NCBI RefSeq assembly: GCF_965221945.1
Contig: NZ_OZ244925.1
Location: 372,001-436,000 of the forward strand
Length of the DNA: 64,000 nucleotides
Direction: 5' to 3'
Source: Poriferisodalis sp965221945
Lineage (GTDB): Bacteria > Actinomycetota > Acidimicrobiia > Acidimicrobiales > Poriferisodalaceae
The notes below the pieces were generated by a model. It had not been told where the DNA came from. It saw only the letters and a program-made list of their open reading frames with translations, and did not search any database. Position numbers and translations under genes: made by a program. Positions 1 through 8,471 of this stretch are shown piece after piece. Each line of letters opens with the position of its first letter. Positions within the stretch are counted from its first letter, which is position 1.

Positions 1-1284
1 GAACACCCGGCGTTCGTCTGCATAGGACCGGGCTTCGTCGTAGGCCGCCTGCATCACGCCGACCGCACGCGCCGCAGTCTGCAGCCGTCCGTTCTCGAAG
101 CCGGCCATCTGCAGGTAGAAGCCCTGCCCGATGCCGTCATCGCCGCCGATGAGGTTCTCTGCGGGCACGAACCAGTCGTCGAAGGCGATCTCGAAGCTGT
201 GCATGCCGCGGTAGCCGAGCGTGGCGATGGCTCGGCCCTCGATGGTGCCGCGGCGCTCGTCGGTGAATTGGAACGAGTGGCCTTCCGCCCGTGGCTTCGG
301 CACGATGAACAGGCTGAGCCCTCGGTGTGCCTTGCGCCGGTCGGGATCGGTGCGGGCCAGCAGCATCAGCACGTCGGCCCTGCCGGCAAAGGTGCACCAC
401 GTCTTGGTGCCCGAGATGAGCCATCCGCCCTCAGTCGGGCTTGCCGAGACAACCAGGTTGGCAACGTCGCTGCCGTAGTCGGGCTCGGTCACGGCAACCG
501 CAACCATGGTCTCGCCCGTGGCGATCTGGGGGAACCAGTGCTTCTTCTGCTCTTCGGTTCCGCCGCGTTCCAGCGCCCGGGTCAGGATTTCGGGCCGGGT
601 GATGAGTGAGCCGCCCGCGCCGAGCGAGGCCCGCGACAGCTCCTCGGTGGCGATGACCATGCCCAGGTAGTCGCTCTCGGAGCCGGAGGCGAACCCGCCG
701 TATTCCTCGGGTACCGACAGGCCGAAGCAGCCCAGCTCGGCAAGGCCGGAGATGATGTCCTCGGGAATGTCGGTGTCGCCGCGGTGGATGTGCTCAGCGG
801 CCGGTGCGATCTTGTCCTCGCCGAAGCGGCGGAACGTCTCTGCTACGAGCTCGAAGTCCTCGTCGAGGTGGCTGGGCGCATCGAGGCCAGCCATGGTGGC
901 CACGTAGGCCGGGTTGCGGTAGGCGGCCACGAAGTCGCGTGTGGCATCCAACGCGCCCGGCTCGAGGCCCCATTGGTCTTCGCGAGCGAACAGCCGGGCG
1001 TGAAACTCACCGAGAGCATCGGCGATGAACCCGCAGGCGAGCCGCGCTTCTGCGTCGCCCAGTGCGCCCCAGTCGAGCAGGGACTCGCAGATGCGCATGG
1101 CCGACGCCGTGTGCGCCAGGTCGTACAGGAAGCACTGGTGCGCATCGGCGTCACCCAGTCCTGCGGCATGGTCAGCGGCCCGCGCAATTGCCGCTGCTCC
1201 CGCCGCCAACGCGTCGGCCGCGGCCCCAAGGTCCGGTTCTGCAGGTCCTGCATACGTCCCAGCGATTGTCCCCGTTGTGGTCAC
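1..1284 (-). CDS. mcd: (2S)-methylsuccinyl-CoA dehydrogenase-like acyl-CoA dehydrogenase, C-terminus cut by window edge
   Basis: This flavoprotein oxidises an acyl-CoA; the likely substrate is (2S)-methylsuccinyl-CoA, giving mesaconyl-CoA in the ethylmalonyl-CoA pathway. The visible 428 residues begin with a helical extension of about 130 residues, as in Mcd enzymes and unlike ordinary ~380-aa acyl-CoA dehydrogenases. The FAD-domain core follows with GGSLITRPEIL, AVTEPDYGSDVA, KTWCTFAGRADVLMLLARTD and GYRGMHSFEIAFDDW, which match Mcd as I remember it. The start is GTG at 1284. It is divergent from a MaoC-type hydratase that would use its product, and the lyases for the next steps lie at 12.1-14.0 kb. 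The family is certain; the substrate is inferred from the extension, the motifs and the context. Confidence 0.8.
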   Translation of the reverse strand, partial: MTTTGTIAGTYAGPAEPDLGAAADALAAGAAAIARAADHAAGLGDADAHQCFLYDLAHTASAMRICESLLDWGALGDAEARLACGFIADALGEFHARLFAREDQWGLEPGALDATRDFVAAYRNPAYVATMAGLDAPSHLDEDFELVAETFRRFGEDKIAPAAEHIHRGDTDIPEDIISGLAELGCFGLSVPEEYGGFASGSESDYLGMVIATEELSRASLGAGGSLITRPEILTRALERGGTEEQKKHWFPQIATGETMVAVAVTEPDYGSDVANLVVSASPTEGGWLISGTKTWCTFAGRADVLMLLARTDPDRRKAHRGLSLFIVPKPRAEGHSFQFTDERRGTIEGRAIATLGYRGMHSFEIAFDDWFVPAENLIGGDDGIGQGFYLQMAGFENGRLQTAARAVGVMQAAYDEARSYADERRVF

Positions 1285-1356
1285 AGCCGCACAGGCTAAA
1301 GCCCGCTCCCCCAAGCGACCCGGCCGCCGACTCGGTCAGCGCGGGTCCGCCCCGCT

Positions 1357-1403
1357 TTCTCTGTGCAATTTTGCCGCCTCAGGCAGCATTTCTGCACAGA
1401 GAA
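1357..1403. repeat. Dispersed palindromic repeat, copy A
   Basis: A 47-bp imperfect palindrome in the 209-bp gap between mcd and the MaoC gene. The outer 11 bp (TTCTCTGTGCA) are perfectly inverted. The inner arms pair partly (TTGCCGCC against GGCAGCA) around a TCA loop. On the opposite strand it aligns with the repeats near 6.2 and 55.6 kb, all sharing GTGCAGAAATGC-like and GGCAAAATTGC-like arms. It could fold as a hairpin and act as a terminator or as a REP/MITE-like element; its function is unknown. Confidence 0.7.
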
Positions 1404-1493
1404 GGCCTGACCCTTCTGTCAGCCCGGCCAGCGGGGGCCGTGCGCCGTACGATGATTCGACCCTTGCAACAGCGACACATCGCGGAGGTTCCC

Positions 1494-2015
1494 GTGACCG
1501 TCCATGACCGCCCGTTCGGGCGTTACTTCGAGGATTTCGAGATCGGCGACGTGTACCGGCACTGGCCGGGCAAGACCATCACCGAGGCCGACGATCACCT
1601 CTTCTGCATGATCACTATGAACCACCACCCGCTGCACACCAATGAGTGGTTCGCTCAGCAGGAGACCGTGCACGGGAAGAACGTGGTGGTGGGCAACCTC
1701 GTGTACTCGCTGGTGCTCGGCATGAGCGTGCCCGACGTCAGCGGCGCTGCCATCGCCAACCTCGAAGTCGAGACGCTCACGCACTCGCGCCCGACCTTCC
1801 ACGGCGACACCATCTACGCCGTCACCAAGGTGCTGGACAAGCGCGAGTCCAGTTCACGGTCCGACCGGGGCGTGGTGACCGTCGAGACGCGGGCGTTCAA
1901 CCAGCGGTCCGAAGAGGTCTGCTACTTCCGGCGCAAGGTCATGATCTGGAAGCGGGATGCATCGCCCGAGCGACGCTTCCCCTACAGCGACAAGGCCGCC
2001 GACGGGGAGGCCTGA
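1494..2015 (+). CDS. MaoC-family hydratase, probable mesaconyl-CoA hydratase
   Basis: A 173-aa hot-dog-fold (MaoC/R-hydratase) protein. It begins with the GRYFEDFEIGDVY segment typical of MaoC dehydratases and ends with CYFRRKVMIWKRD. It resembles the short actinobacterial MaoC proteins found beside ccr, meaA and mcl genes, which hydrate mesaconyl-CoA to beta-methylmalyl-CoA. The start is GTG at 1494, preceded by CGGAGGTT; longer reading frames upstream run through the intergenic palindrome and are unlikely. It is divergent from the Mcd-like dehydrogenase, which would make its substrate. The fold is well supported; the substrate is inferred from context. Confidence 0.75.
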   Translation: MTVHDRPFGRYFEDFEIGDVYRHWPGKTITEADDHLFCMITMNHHPLHTNEWFAQQETVHGKNVVVGNLVYSLVLGMSVPDVSGAAIANLEVETLTHSRPTFHGDTIYAVTKVLDKRESSSRSDRGVVTVETRAFNQRSEEVCYFRRKVMIWKRDASPERRFPYSDKAADGEA

Positions 2016-2018
2016 CCG

Positions 2019-2098
2019 CTTGCGCCACGCCGAGCTGATTGCGCGTGGCTTGCGCCACGCCGAGCTGATTGCGCGTGGCTTGCGCCACGCCGAGCTGA
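2019..2098 (+). repeat. 30-bp in-frame tandem repeat at the mutY start
   Basis: Two identical 30-bp units start at 2019 and 2049, and a 20-bp partial third starts at 2079. In the mutY frame each unit reads LRHAELIARG and begins with TTG, so several potential starts are stacked here. Perfect identity between copies suggests recent slippage or duplication. Confidence 0.9.
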
Positions 2099-2928
2099 GC
2101 CGGTGGTGGGCAGCCGAGCGGCGCGGCCTGCCGTGGCGGCGCACCCGCGACCCGTGGCTGGTGCTGGTCTCGGAGGTCATGCTGCAGCAGACCCAGGTTG
2201 AGCGGGTTCTGCCCTACTACGAGACATTTGCCGAGCGCTGGCCCACGCCGCAGCACTGTGCCGAGGCGGTCTTGTCCGATGTGCTGGCGGCATGGCAAGG
2301 ACTGGGCTATCCCCGCCGTGCTCGCAACCTGTGGCGGACGGCGACGCTCATCAGCGAGCGACATGGCGGCACGGTGCCCGCCGGGCTGGACGACTTGCTG
2401 GCTCTGCCCGGTGTCGGCCCCTACACGGCCCGGGCCGTGCAGGCATTTGCCTTCGGCATCGACACCGGAGTCGTCGACACGAACGTGGGTCGCATCCTCG
2501 CCCGCTGGGCGGGTCAACGGCTCAGCCCAACCCAGGCGCAGCAGATGGCCGACGAGCTGGTGCCGGCGGGCGAGGGCTGGTCGTGGAACCAGGCGATGAT
2601 GGATTTGGGCAACCGGATCTGCACCAAGCGAACGCCACGCTGCGGCAACTGCCCGGTACGGAAGTGGTGCGCATGGGCGGGTTTTAACGGGCCTGACCCG
2701 GCTGATCGCAGTGCTGGTGTCAGCACTCGCCAGGCGCCGTACGAGGGCAGCGACCGGCAGGCCCGGGGACGCTTGCTCGCTGCGCTGTCAGAGCGCGAAG
2801 TCGCCCGCGCGCAGGGACCGGTTGCGATGGGTCTCGAACGCGATAAAGCCCGTGCGCAGCGGCTCCTTGATGAATTGATCACCGAAGGCTTGATCACCGC
2901 AGACGGCGAACAGCTCCGGCTGGGATGA
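2020..2928 (+). CDS. mutY: A/G-specific adenine DNA glycosylase MutY
   Basis: A base-excision-repair glycosylase that removes adenine mispaired with 8-oxoguanine. It has the helix-hairpin-helix core with catalytic Glu in SEVMLQQTQ (Glu52), the hairpin LPGVGPYTARAV (about 129-140), catalytic Asp in VVDTNVGR (Asp153), and a 4Fe-4S ligand set C-x6-C-x2-C-x5-C at 201, 208, 211 and 217. At 302 aa it lacks the NUDIX-like C-terminal domain of longer MutY proteins; a short tail is left. TTG at 2020 is chosen because GGGGAGG lies nine bases before it, but TTG codons at 2050 and 2080 in the repeated N-terminus are also possible. It starts five bases after the MaoC stop, so co-transcription is likely. 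Confidence 0.9.
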   Translation: MRHAELIARGLRHAELIARGLRHAELSRWWAAERRGLPWRRTRDPWLVLVSEVMLQQTQVERVLPYYETFAERWPTPQHCAEAVLSDVLAAWQGLGYPRRARNLWRTATLISERHGGTVPAGLDDLLALPGVGPYTARAVQAFAFGIDTGVVDTNVGRILARWAGQRLSPTQAQQMADELVPAGEGWSWNQAMMDLGNRICTKRTPRCGNCPVRKWCAWAGFNGPDPADRSAGVSTRQAPYEGSDRQARGRLLAALSEREVARAQGPVAMGLERDKARAQRLLDELITEGLITADGEQLRLG

Positions 2929-2963
2929 CTATGCCGCGACGCTGTGCTTGTCGAGCTTGTCGC

Positions 2964-3482
2964 TCACGAAGCGACAAGTTGCTCGATCAACTCGTCGAAG
3001 GCCTTGTCGGCAATGGCGACCATCTCGTCGTCGGTGCGGTCCTGGATGGGATGCTCCACCCATACCGCAGCAGGGTCGAAGCCGAGGGCCTTGCCCTGCA
3101 CCTCGGCACCGTCGACGAATTGGACGGTGGCGACGAAGACGGACGGAATGCCGCGGCGTTCCAGATCAGCGATGTCGTGCACACTGCACGACGTGCAACT
3201 GCCTCAATCGGCTAGCGCTTCGATCACCACGTCGCATTGGGTGGCGATCTCGTGGCGCAGGTCGACCGGCGCCGGCTTGGTGAACGTGGGCTTGGAGTAG
3301 CGCTCGACCTGTAGGCCCCGCTCGGTCAGCCGTTCCTCCAGCCGGTTAAGAAACCGGTCGCCGCGGGGCTTGCTGATGTCCAGCAGGCCGACGGTGAGGC
3401 CATCCAGCGAGTCGGGCCGCGCCACGCGTTCACGGTGCGCAGGCGCCGCCTCGTTGGTGGGGTCCAAAACGACAGTGCTCAT
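2964..3482 (-). CDS. UGSC-family selenoprotein, in-frame TGA read as selenocysteine
   Basis: A 172-residue protein if the TGA at 3204-3206 is decoded as Sec. The first 92 codons end in EALAD. After the TGA the frame continues without a break as G-S-C-T-S-C and then HDIADLERRGIPSVFVAT to a stop at 2964. U-G-S-C is the signature that names a known bacterial (seleno)protein family, and the CxxC just after it suggests redox or metal chemistry; the precise function is not established. ATG at 3482 has GGGGAG upstream. A perfect 7-bp hairpin begins 12 nt after the TGA. Downstream on the same strand is a thioredoxin-fused protein that is probably in the same operon. Read conventionally, the gene would be two fragments splitting exactly at a Sec position, which makes a nonsense mutation unlikely. 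Confidence 0.85.
3174..3192 (-). promoter_or_regulatory. Candidate bacterial SECIS hairpin
   Basis: On the minus strand the stem GTCGTGC / GCACGAC (7 perfect pairs) encloses the loop AGTGT. It begins 12 nt after the in-frame TGA and has its loop about 19-23 nt downstream, with G in the second loop position. This fits the usual geometry of bacterial SECIS elements, which lie just 3' of the Sec codon inside the coding region. It was recognised by eye and not computed. Confidence 0.55.
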
Positions 3483-3617
3483 GTGGTCTCCCCTGTGTTG
3501 GATCCGGTGGGCACGTCCCGATCGACTGTAGTCGCCCAGGGCCTGAGCGGTCCGTGAGCGTAGCGAACAAGAGCGGGTAGCCCAGGGCCCGAACTTCCCC
3601 GGGGACGAGTGGCGTTG

Positions 3618-5138
3618 CTAGCGCCAGGGATCGATCTCGACACACACGGGTTGGGATCCCACATCGCCGTTCACCCAACCGCCGATGACCGCCGAGAACA
3701 GGCCAGCACCGCCACCGCAGTGCACGAGGTGCAGGCCTCCCTCACGGAACTTGGAGAGGTCCGTCTCGGCCAGGAACTCGGGGACTCCCTCGGCGATGCC
3801 GCCCGCGCCGCGCACCAATTCGGCGCCGGGACGGGTCGTCAGCTCGTTGATGCGCAGGGCCGTCTGCTGGCGGGACCAGCCGCTGTTGATGAAGACACGG
3901 GAGTGGTCGGGTGCCACCGCCAGGATTGCATCGAAGCCCAGGACGAGCTTGGGGTGGTGGATCGCATTCAGCGCGGCCGCCATCGTGCGCGCCAGCGATT
4001 CGGGATCGCGTGACATCTGGTCGACGACCGAGCGGGGCGCTTCGCCGGGGAAGGCCGTCACCGTGTTCGCTCCGGCTTCGAAGCCGAAGTCTGTGCACAG
4101 CGGATCCCATCCGCTGCCGGTGTCGCCGTCGCCGGAGCCGGGCGCAGTCTCGATCCCGCCTTCGATTTCAGCGAAGCAGAAGCCCACCTTGCCGGGTTGG
4201 CCCAGCGCTGCCCGGTCAACCTCGCCGGGCCGGCCCCCGCCGACGTTTCGCACGATCAGCTGCACCGCCCGGCCGATGGTGCTGTTGGCCCGGTTGCCCT
4301 GACCGAAGACGTTGATGCCGCTGTTCATGCCGATCTGGCGCGCAATGGGGCCGTTGACGATGAACACAGGCCCTACGGGCATGGTGGTGGCCAGCATCCC
4401 GTGCATGTTGAACGTGTCGTTGCAGACAGCAGTCAGCGCTGCGAGCACAACCGGGAAGTGCTCAGGTCGGCAGCCAGCCATGACTGCGTTGACGGCAGCC
4501 TTTTCGACTGTGCAGTCGGCGAGATCCGGTGCGACGTTGGCGACCAGGTCGTCGGGAGCACGTGATGTCCCCGCGAGCATCGCTGCAACCCGTTCGGCAG
4601 TCGGGGGCACCAGCGGCAGGCCGTCCGACCAGCCCCGATCGAACATCGCCTCGTGGATGTCTTCCTGGCTGCCGAACTCGACGCGGCGAGCGCTCAGGCC
4701 CGAGCTGCCGAATCGTGTTTCGAGAGCGTCAGCATGGGCTGGATCCACCGACAGCGAGCCGCATCCGGGGTGAAATTCGGGCAGCCCTTCGCCCAAGCTG
4801 TCGAGGCCGGTGAACGACTCCCACTCGGATCGCATCCAGCCGACAATTCGACCGGCCTCGTCGCCGTCGGCGAAGCGCATCAGCGTCGGGACGGTCTCGA
4901 TGTCGTGATGCCATGAGAACCCGAGATCGGCGTCGTGCACCTTGGCTGCGACAGCCTCGGGGAAGGCAGGATCGTCCTGGGTGAACACGGTCAGCGAACC
5001 CCGGGCTTCGATGTCTGCAAGCACCGGCGCGACCAGCTCGCACGTCGGGCAGTCCCACTTCACCACGGCCACTAGGCCATCGTGTGGCAAGTCCGCCGCC
5101 GCCGTGTTGGCCGTGTTCCCGTCAGCGCTCGAAGTCAT
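3618..5138 (-). CDS. Thioredoxin domain fused to an uncharacterised domain, partner of the UGSC selenoprotein
   Basis: A 506-aa protein. Residues about 20-120 are thioredoxin-like, with a redox CPTC at 30-33 after VAVVKWD and a cis-Pro-like ETVPTLMRF. Residues about 155-506 form a large domain I cannot assign with confidence. It has conserved-looking stretches such as WSDGLPLVPPT, MAGCRPEHFPVV, NSTIGRAVQLIVRN and HCGGGAG, and several cysteines. It lies 135 bp from the UGSC gene on the same strand, so a shared thiol/selenol redox role is plausible. The start ATG at 5138 follows TAGCCT with a 6-nt gap, so it probably also has its own leaderless promoter. It is divergent from the flavin reductase gene at 5236. 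Confidence 0.75.
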   Translation of the reverse strand: MTSSADGNTANTAAADLPHDGLVAVVKWDCPTCELVAPVLADIEARGSLTVFTQDDPAFPEAVAAKVHDADLGFSWHHDIETVPTLMRFADGDEAGRIVGWMRSEWESFTGLDSLGEGLPEFHPGCGSLSVDPAHADALETRFGSSGLSARRVEFGSQEDIHEAMFDRGWSDGLPLVPPTAERVAAMLAGTSRAPDDLVANVAPDLADCTVEKAAVNAVMAGCRPEHFPVVLAALTAVCNDTFNMHGMLATTMPVGPVFIVNGPIARQIGMNSGINVFGQGNRANSTIGRAVQLIVRNVGGGRPGEVDRAALGQPGKVGFCFAEIEGGIETAPGSGDGDTGSGWDPLCTDFGFEAGANTVTAFPGEAPRSVVDQMSRDPESLARTMAAALNAIHHPKLVLGFDAILAVAPDHSRVFINSGWSRQQTALRINELTTRPGAELVRGAGGIAEGVPEFLAETDLSKFREGGLHLVHCGGGAGLFSAVIGGWVNGDVGSQPVCVEIDPWR

Positions 5139-5235
5139 GGCCGGAGGCTACATAGGGCTGTATGGGGCCGACCGGGTGTTGCGGGCACCATCGAGACGGG
5201 GAAACGGCACCGATGGCGTGTCTAGGGTTGCAGCC

Positions 5236-5730
5236 GTGACTGACGCGAGCGACCAGCCGACCATCGATTCCGGGCTCTTCCGCAGCGTGCTTGGGCACTT
5301 CCCGACCGGTGTGACCGCCGTGACCGCCGACAACGAGGGCCGTCCCGTCGGCATGGCCATCGGCTCGTTCACGTCGGTGTCGCTGGATCCGCCGCTCGTG
5401 GCATTCCTGCCCACCAAGGACTCGACGTCATGGGCCGACATCCGGGCGGCTGGCTCGTTCTGCGTGAACATCATGGCCCAGGACCAGATGGCCACCTGTG
5501 GCGTCATGGCCAGCCGGGCCGACGACAAGTTCGCCGACGTGGAGTGGCGGCCGGGACCGACAGGCGCACCGATTATCGACGGCTCGATCGCCTACATCGA
5601 CTGCACCATCGAGGCGGTCTACGACGGGGGGGACCACGACATCGTGGTTGGACGTGTCGTGGAGCTCGATGTGCTCGACGCCAAGGACCCCCTGCTCTTC
5701 TGGAAGGGTGGCTACGGCACCTTTGCCTGA
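5236..5730 (+). CDS. Flavin reductase-like FMN-binding protein
   Basis: A 164-aa protein of the flavin reductase (split-barrel) family that uses NAD(P)H to reduce flavin, often for a partner monooxygenase. Family landmarks are LGHFPTGVTAVTA near the N-terminus, the FMN-contacting GMAIGSFTSVSLDPPLV, and FCVNIMAQDQ. The C-terminal HDIVVGRVVELD and the final GGYGTF are also typical. The start is GTG at 5236 with TAGGGT seven bases upstream. No monooxygenase is adjacent; the flavin-dependent oxygenase-like gene at 24.1 kb is a possible but distant partner. Confidence 0.88.
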   Translation: MTDASDQPTIDSGLFRSVLGHFPTGVTAVTADNEGRPVGMAIGSFTSVSLDPPLVAFLPTKDSTSWADIRAAGSFCVNIMAQDQMATCGVMASRADDKFADVEWRPGPTGAPIIDGSIAYIDCTIEAVYDGGDHDIVVGRVVELDVLDAKDPLLFWKGGYGTFA

Positions 5731-5766
5731 CGGCGGGGCGGCGTGGCCCGGTGATCGGGCGACCAG

Positions 5767-6141
5767 GTGATCGGCACCGTCACCCGGGTAGCGCTGGGCG
5801 TGCTGTTCCTGGCGTCGGGGGCGCTGAAGCTGCGTGATCCTTCGTGGCCTGGCGCCGCCCGAGCGATGGGTGCGCCCCGCTGGTCGGTGTCGCTCATCGC
5901 TCCAATTGAGATCGTGTTGGGAGCGGGCTTGGCGGCAGGGCTGGCCGAGCCGTGGCCCGCGTGGCTGGCGCTGGCGTTGTTGGCGGCCTTCAGCGCGGCG
6001 TTGGCGCGGGTGCTGAGGCGTCCGCTTGACGACCGACCCGTGTGCGCCTGCTTCGGTCGCTGGTCTGCGAAGCCGGTGGGCGCCGGCTCGCTGTTGCGAA
6101 ACGGCGTGCTCGCCGCGCTCGCCGTCGTGGCCCTCGCTTAG
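5767..6141 (+). CDS. MauE/DoxX-like small membrane protein
   Basis: A 124-aa integral membrane protein with about four hydrophobic segments. It has the DoxX/MauE-type opening RVALGVLFLASGALKLRDP and a CACFG motif after the third segment, as in MauE-family proteins linked to thiol redox or cofactor maturation. The start is GTG at 5767, 36 bases after the flavin reductase stop, so the two genes may be co-transcribed. The exact role is unknown. Confidence 0.7.
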   Translation: MIGTVTRVALGVLFLASGALKLRDPSWPGAARAMGAPRWSVSLIAPIEIVLGAGLAAGLAEPWPAWLALALLAAFSAALARVLRRPLDDRPVCACFGRWSAKPVGAGSLLRNGVLAALAVVALA

Positions 6142-6155
6142 AAGCCGCGCATACC

Positions 6156-6275
6156 GGCAGCAATTTTGCGCAGCGAGATGGTTGGCGTCGGACTTTGTGC
6201 AGAAATGCCGCTGCAGGCAGCAAATTTGCGCAGAGAATCCGCGACCTCTCCTCCGCCAAGCCGTGACCTATCTGC
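6156..6275. repeat. Dispersed palindromic repeat, copy B with an extra half-copy
   Basis: The core at 6193-6236 (CTTTGTGCAGAAATGCCGC, a short centre, then GGCAGCAAATTTGCGCAGAGAA) matches copy C near 55.6 kb along its whole length and copy A in inverse orientation. An extra half-arm with GGCAGCAATTTTGCGCAG lies at 6156. CCTATCTGC at 6267 corresponds to the CCTATCCGC that ends copy C. It lies between the converging MauE-like gene and the S9 peptidase gene. Confidence 0.65.
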
Positions 6276-6292
6276 GTTGCCCGTAGCTCCGC

Positions 6293-8386
6293 CTACGCCA
6301 CGTCGAGCACGTCGCAGATGAAGGCCAGAATGAATGCCTCGTCACGCCAGGCGTTGTAGCGACCTGACGGGCCGCCGTGGCCGGCGCCCATCTCGGTGCG
6401 CAGCAGGATCGGCTTGGTCGACGTCGTCGTGTCGCGGAGCTTGGCGATCCACTTGGCAGGCTCCCAGTACTGGACCCGCGGGTCGTTGAGCCCAGCGGTC
6501 ACCAGCAGCGCCGGATGGTCGACGGCTTCCACGTTCTCGTAGGGCGCGTACGAGCGAATCGTCTCGAACGCCGCCGGATCGGCGGGGTCGCCCCACTCGT
6601 CGTACTCGGTGACCGTGAGCGGGATGTCGGGGTCGAGCATCGTGTTCAGCACGTCCACGAACGGCACTTCGGCAACCACGCCGCAGAACAACTCCGGCCG
6701 GCGGTTCACCATGGCACCCATCAGCAATCCGCCAGCGCTGCCTCCCCGGGCAGCGATCCGTGCGGGGTCGGCCCAATTGGCTGCTGCGAGATGCTCAGCG
6801 CACGCAGCAAAATCATCGAACGTGTTCGACTTCTTGGCCAGCTTGCCGCCTTCGTACCAGGGGCGGCCGAGCTCGCCGCCGCCGCGAACATGGGCGATCG
6901 CAAACAGAACTCCCAGGTCGAGCAGCGACAACCGCGCCGTCGAGAACGACGCCGGCATCGGCATCTCGTACGCGCCATAGCCGTACAACACGCACGGCGC
7001 AGGCCAACCGATGGCGCCCGGCTTCCACACCACGCTGATGGGGACTTCGGTGCCGTCGGGAGCTGTCGCTGTGATGCGCTCGGTCTGGTATGCCGTCAGG
7101 TCGACGTCGCCCAGCACCGGGAGCTGATCCAGCAGTTCTCGCTCACGGCTGTCGAGGTCCAGTTCGAAGATCGACGGAGGCGTCACCATCGACGTGTAGC
7201 CGAAGCGGTAACGCTTGGTCTGGTACTCGGCATTCGAGCCGCCGCCTGCCTCATAGACGGGCTCGGGCATCTCGATCTCGGACCCCGGGCCCAGCGGGGA
7301 CCCCTCGCCTGCGGAGCGGGTGTCGTGGACGTGCAACGACACCAGTCCGTCTTTGCGCTCGTGGACGACAGCGAAGTCGGCGAAGCAGTCCACGCCGTCG
7401 AGGCGGATCCCAGGCCGAGCACCGATCAGCTCCCGCCACAGGCGTGAGTCGTCCCCGTCTCCAGAAGGGAGCGGTGCTTCCATGAGGCGGAAATCGGGGG
7501 CGCCGTCATTGGTGACGATGAGCAGGCGATCGCCCTGGTGGTCGACGCCGTATTCGATGCCTCGACGGCGCGCCTGCACAAGCAGCAGCGCTGAAGTCGG
7601 ATCATCGGCGTCGAGCAGGCGATGCTCGGAGGTCGTCTTCGATTCGCATCCGATCCCGATGTACCGCTCGCTGCGGGAGGCTCCGACACCGACCCAGAAC
7701 CGCTCGTCGTCCTCCCGGTAGACCTCGACATCATCGGCGGGGTTGGTGCCGACGACATGGCGGATCACACGGTTCGGACGCTGGGCGTCGTCGGTGCGCA
7801 CGACGAACATGGTCGAGTTGTCGTTCGCCCAGATCAAGCCGTAACTGAGGTCTGCCAGCCCGCAGCCCTCTGTGGGCATACCGGGCGCATCGAGAACGCG
7901 ACCGCTGGCGATCTCGAAGACCGTCAGCGAGTACTTCTCGTCGCCGTCGGTGTCGGTGGTGTAGGCGAGCAGCCGATGATCGGGGCTGACTGCCAGATCG
8001 CCGACAGCGAAGTAGTCGTGCCCGTCGGCCAGTTCGTTCTCGTCGAGCAGCACGGTTTCCTGCTCGTCAGTCCCGCCTCTGGGCCGCCGAACGTGGATGC
8101 CGTACTGGAGGCCCTCGACAGTGCGAGCCCGGTACTCCCACTCGTCCTTCGGCGTCGGCAGCGACTGGTGGGTCTCTTTGATTCGCGACTTGATCTCTTC
8201 GAAGAGGGCCTCACGCAGATCGGCCAGGTGCTCGGTGGCTGCCTCGGTGTAGACGTTCTCGGCTTCCAGGTACTCCCGCACCATCGGGTCGTCGCGGTCT
8301 GCCAGCCAGTGCCACAGATCGTCGGTTTCGGTGCCGTGCACTTGCCGGATGTGCGGCCGCTTCGGTGCCACAGGAGGCTGCGCCAT
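6293..8386 (-). CDS. ptrB: S9A-family oligopeptidase (oligopeptidase B type)
   Basis: A 697-aa cytosolic serine peptidase of the prolyl oligopeptidase family, cleaving short peptides after basic residues if it is oligopeptidase B. The N-terminus has the family's VHGTETDDLWHWL (usually DDYxWLR). A beta-propeller spans about 70-400, and the alpha/beta hydrolase domain carries Ser550 in GGSAGG, Asp in AGLNDPRV (about 634) and His in GAGHGG (about 669). No signal peptide is visible. Its 3' end faces the MauE-like gene. The gene symbol is by resemblance only. Confidence 0.88.
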   Translation of the reverse strand: MAQPPVAPKRPHIRQVHGTETDDLWHWLADRDDPMVREYLEAENVYTEAATEHLADLREALFEEIKSRIKETHQSLPTPKDEWEYRARTVEGLQYGIHVRRPRGGTDEQETVLLDENELADGHDYFAVGDLAVSPDHRLLAYTTDTDGDEKYSLTVFEIASGRVLDAPGMPTEGCGLADLSYGLIWANDNSTMFVVRTDDAQRPNRVIRHVVGTNPADDVEVYREDDERFWVGVGASRSERYIGIGCESKTTSEHRLLDADDPTSALLLVQARRRGIEYGVDHQGDRLLIVTNDGAPDFRLMEAPLPSGDGDDSRLWRELIGARPGIRLDGVDCFADFAVVHERKDGLVSLHVHDTRSAGEGSPLGPGSEIEMPEPVYEAGGGSNAEYQTKRYRFGYTSMVTPPSIFELDLDSRERELLDQLPVLGDVDLTAYQTERITATAPDGTEVPISVVWKPGAIGWPAPCVLYGYGAYEMPMPASFSTARLSLLDLGVLFAIAHVRGGGELGRPWYEGGKLAKKSNTFDDFAACAEHLAAANWADPARIAARGGSAGGLLMGAMVNRRPELFCGVVAEVPFVDVLNTMLDPDIPLTVTEYDEWGDPADPAAFETIRSYAPYENVEAVDHPALLVTAGLNDPRVQYWEPAKWIAKLRDTTTSTKPILLRTEMGAGHGGPSGRYNAWRDEAFILAFICDVLDVA

Positions 8387-8471
8387 GGAGTGCGCACCGT
8401 ATCGGGCACAGGGCTCGCGCCGACGTTCGTGGCGGGTGGTGCGCAGCCACCGCTGCGCCTAGCTTGGCGTT

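Noticed and set aside
1062..1493. N-terminal extension of the MaoC hydratase
   Set aside because: It would translate the antisense of the dehydrogenase gene and the intergenic palindrome. GTG 1494 with CGGAGGTT gives the standard family length.
2964..3482. Two separate small proteins or a pseudogene at the UGSC locus
   Set aside because: The break is a single TGA exactly at the U of the U-G-S-C motif with no other disruption, followed by a SECIS-like hairpin.
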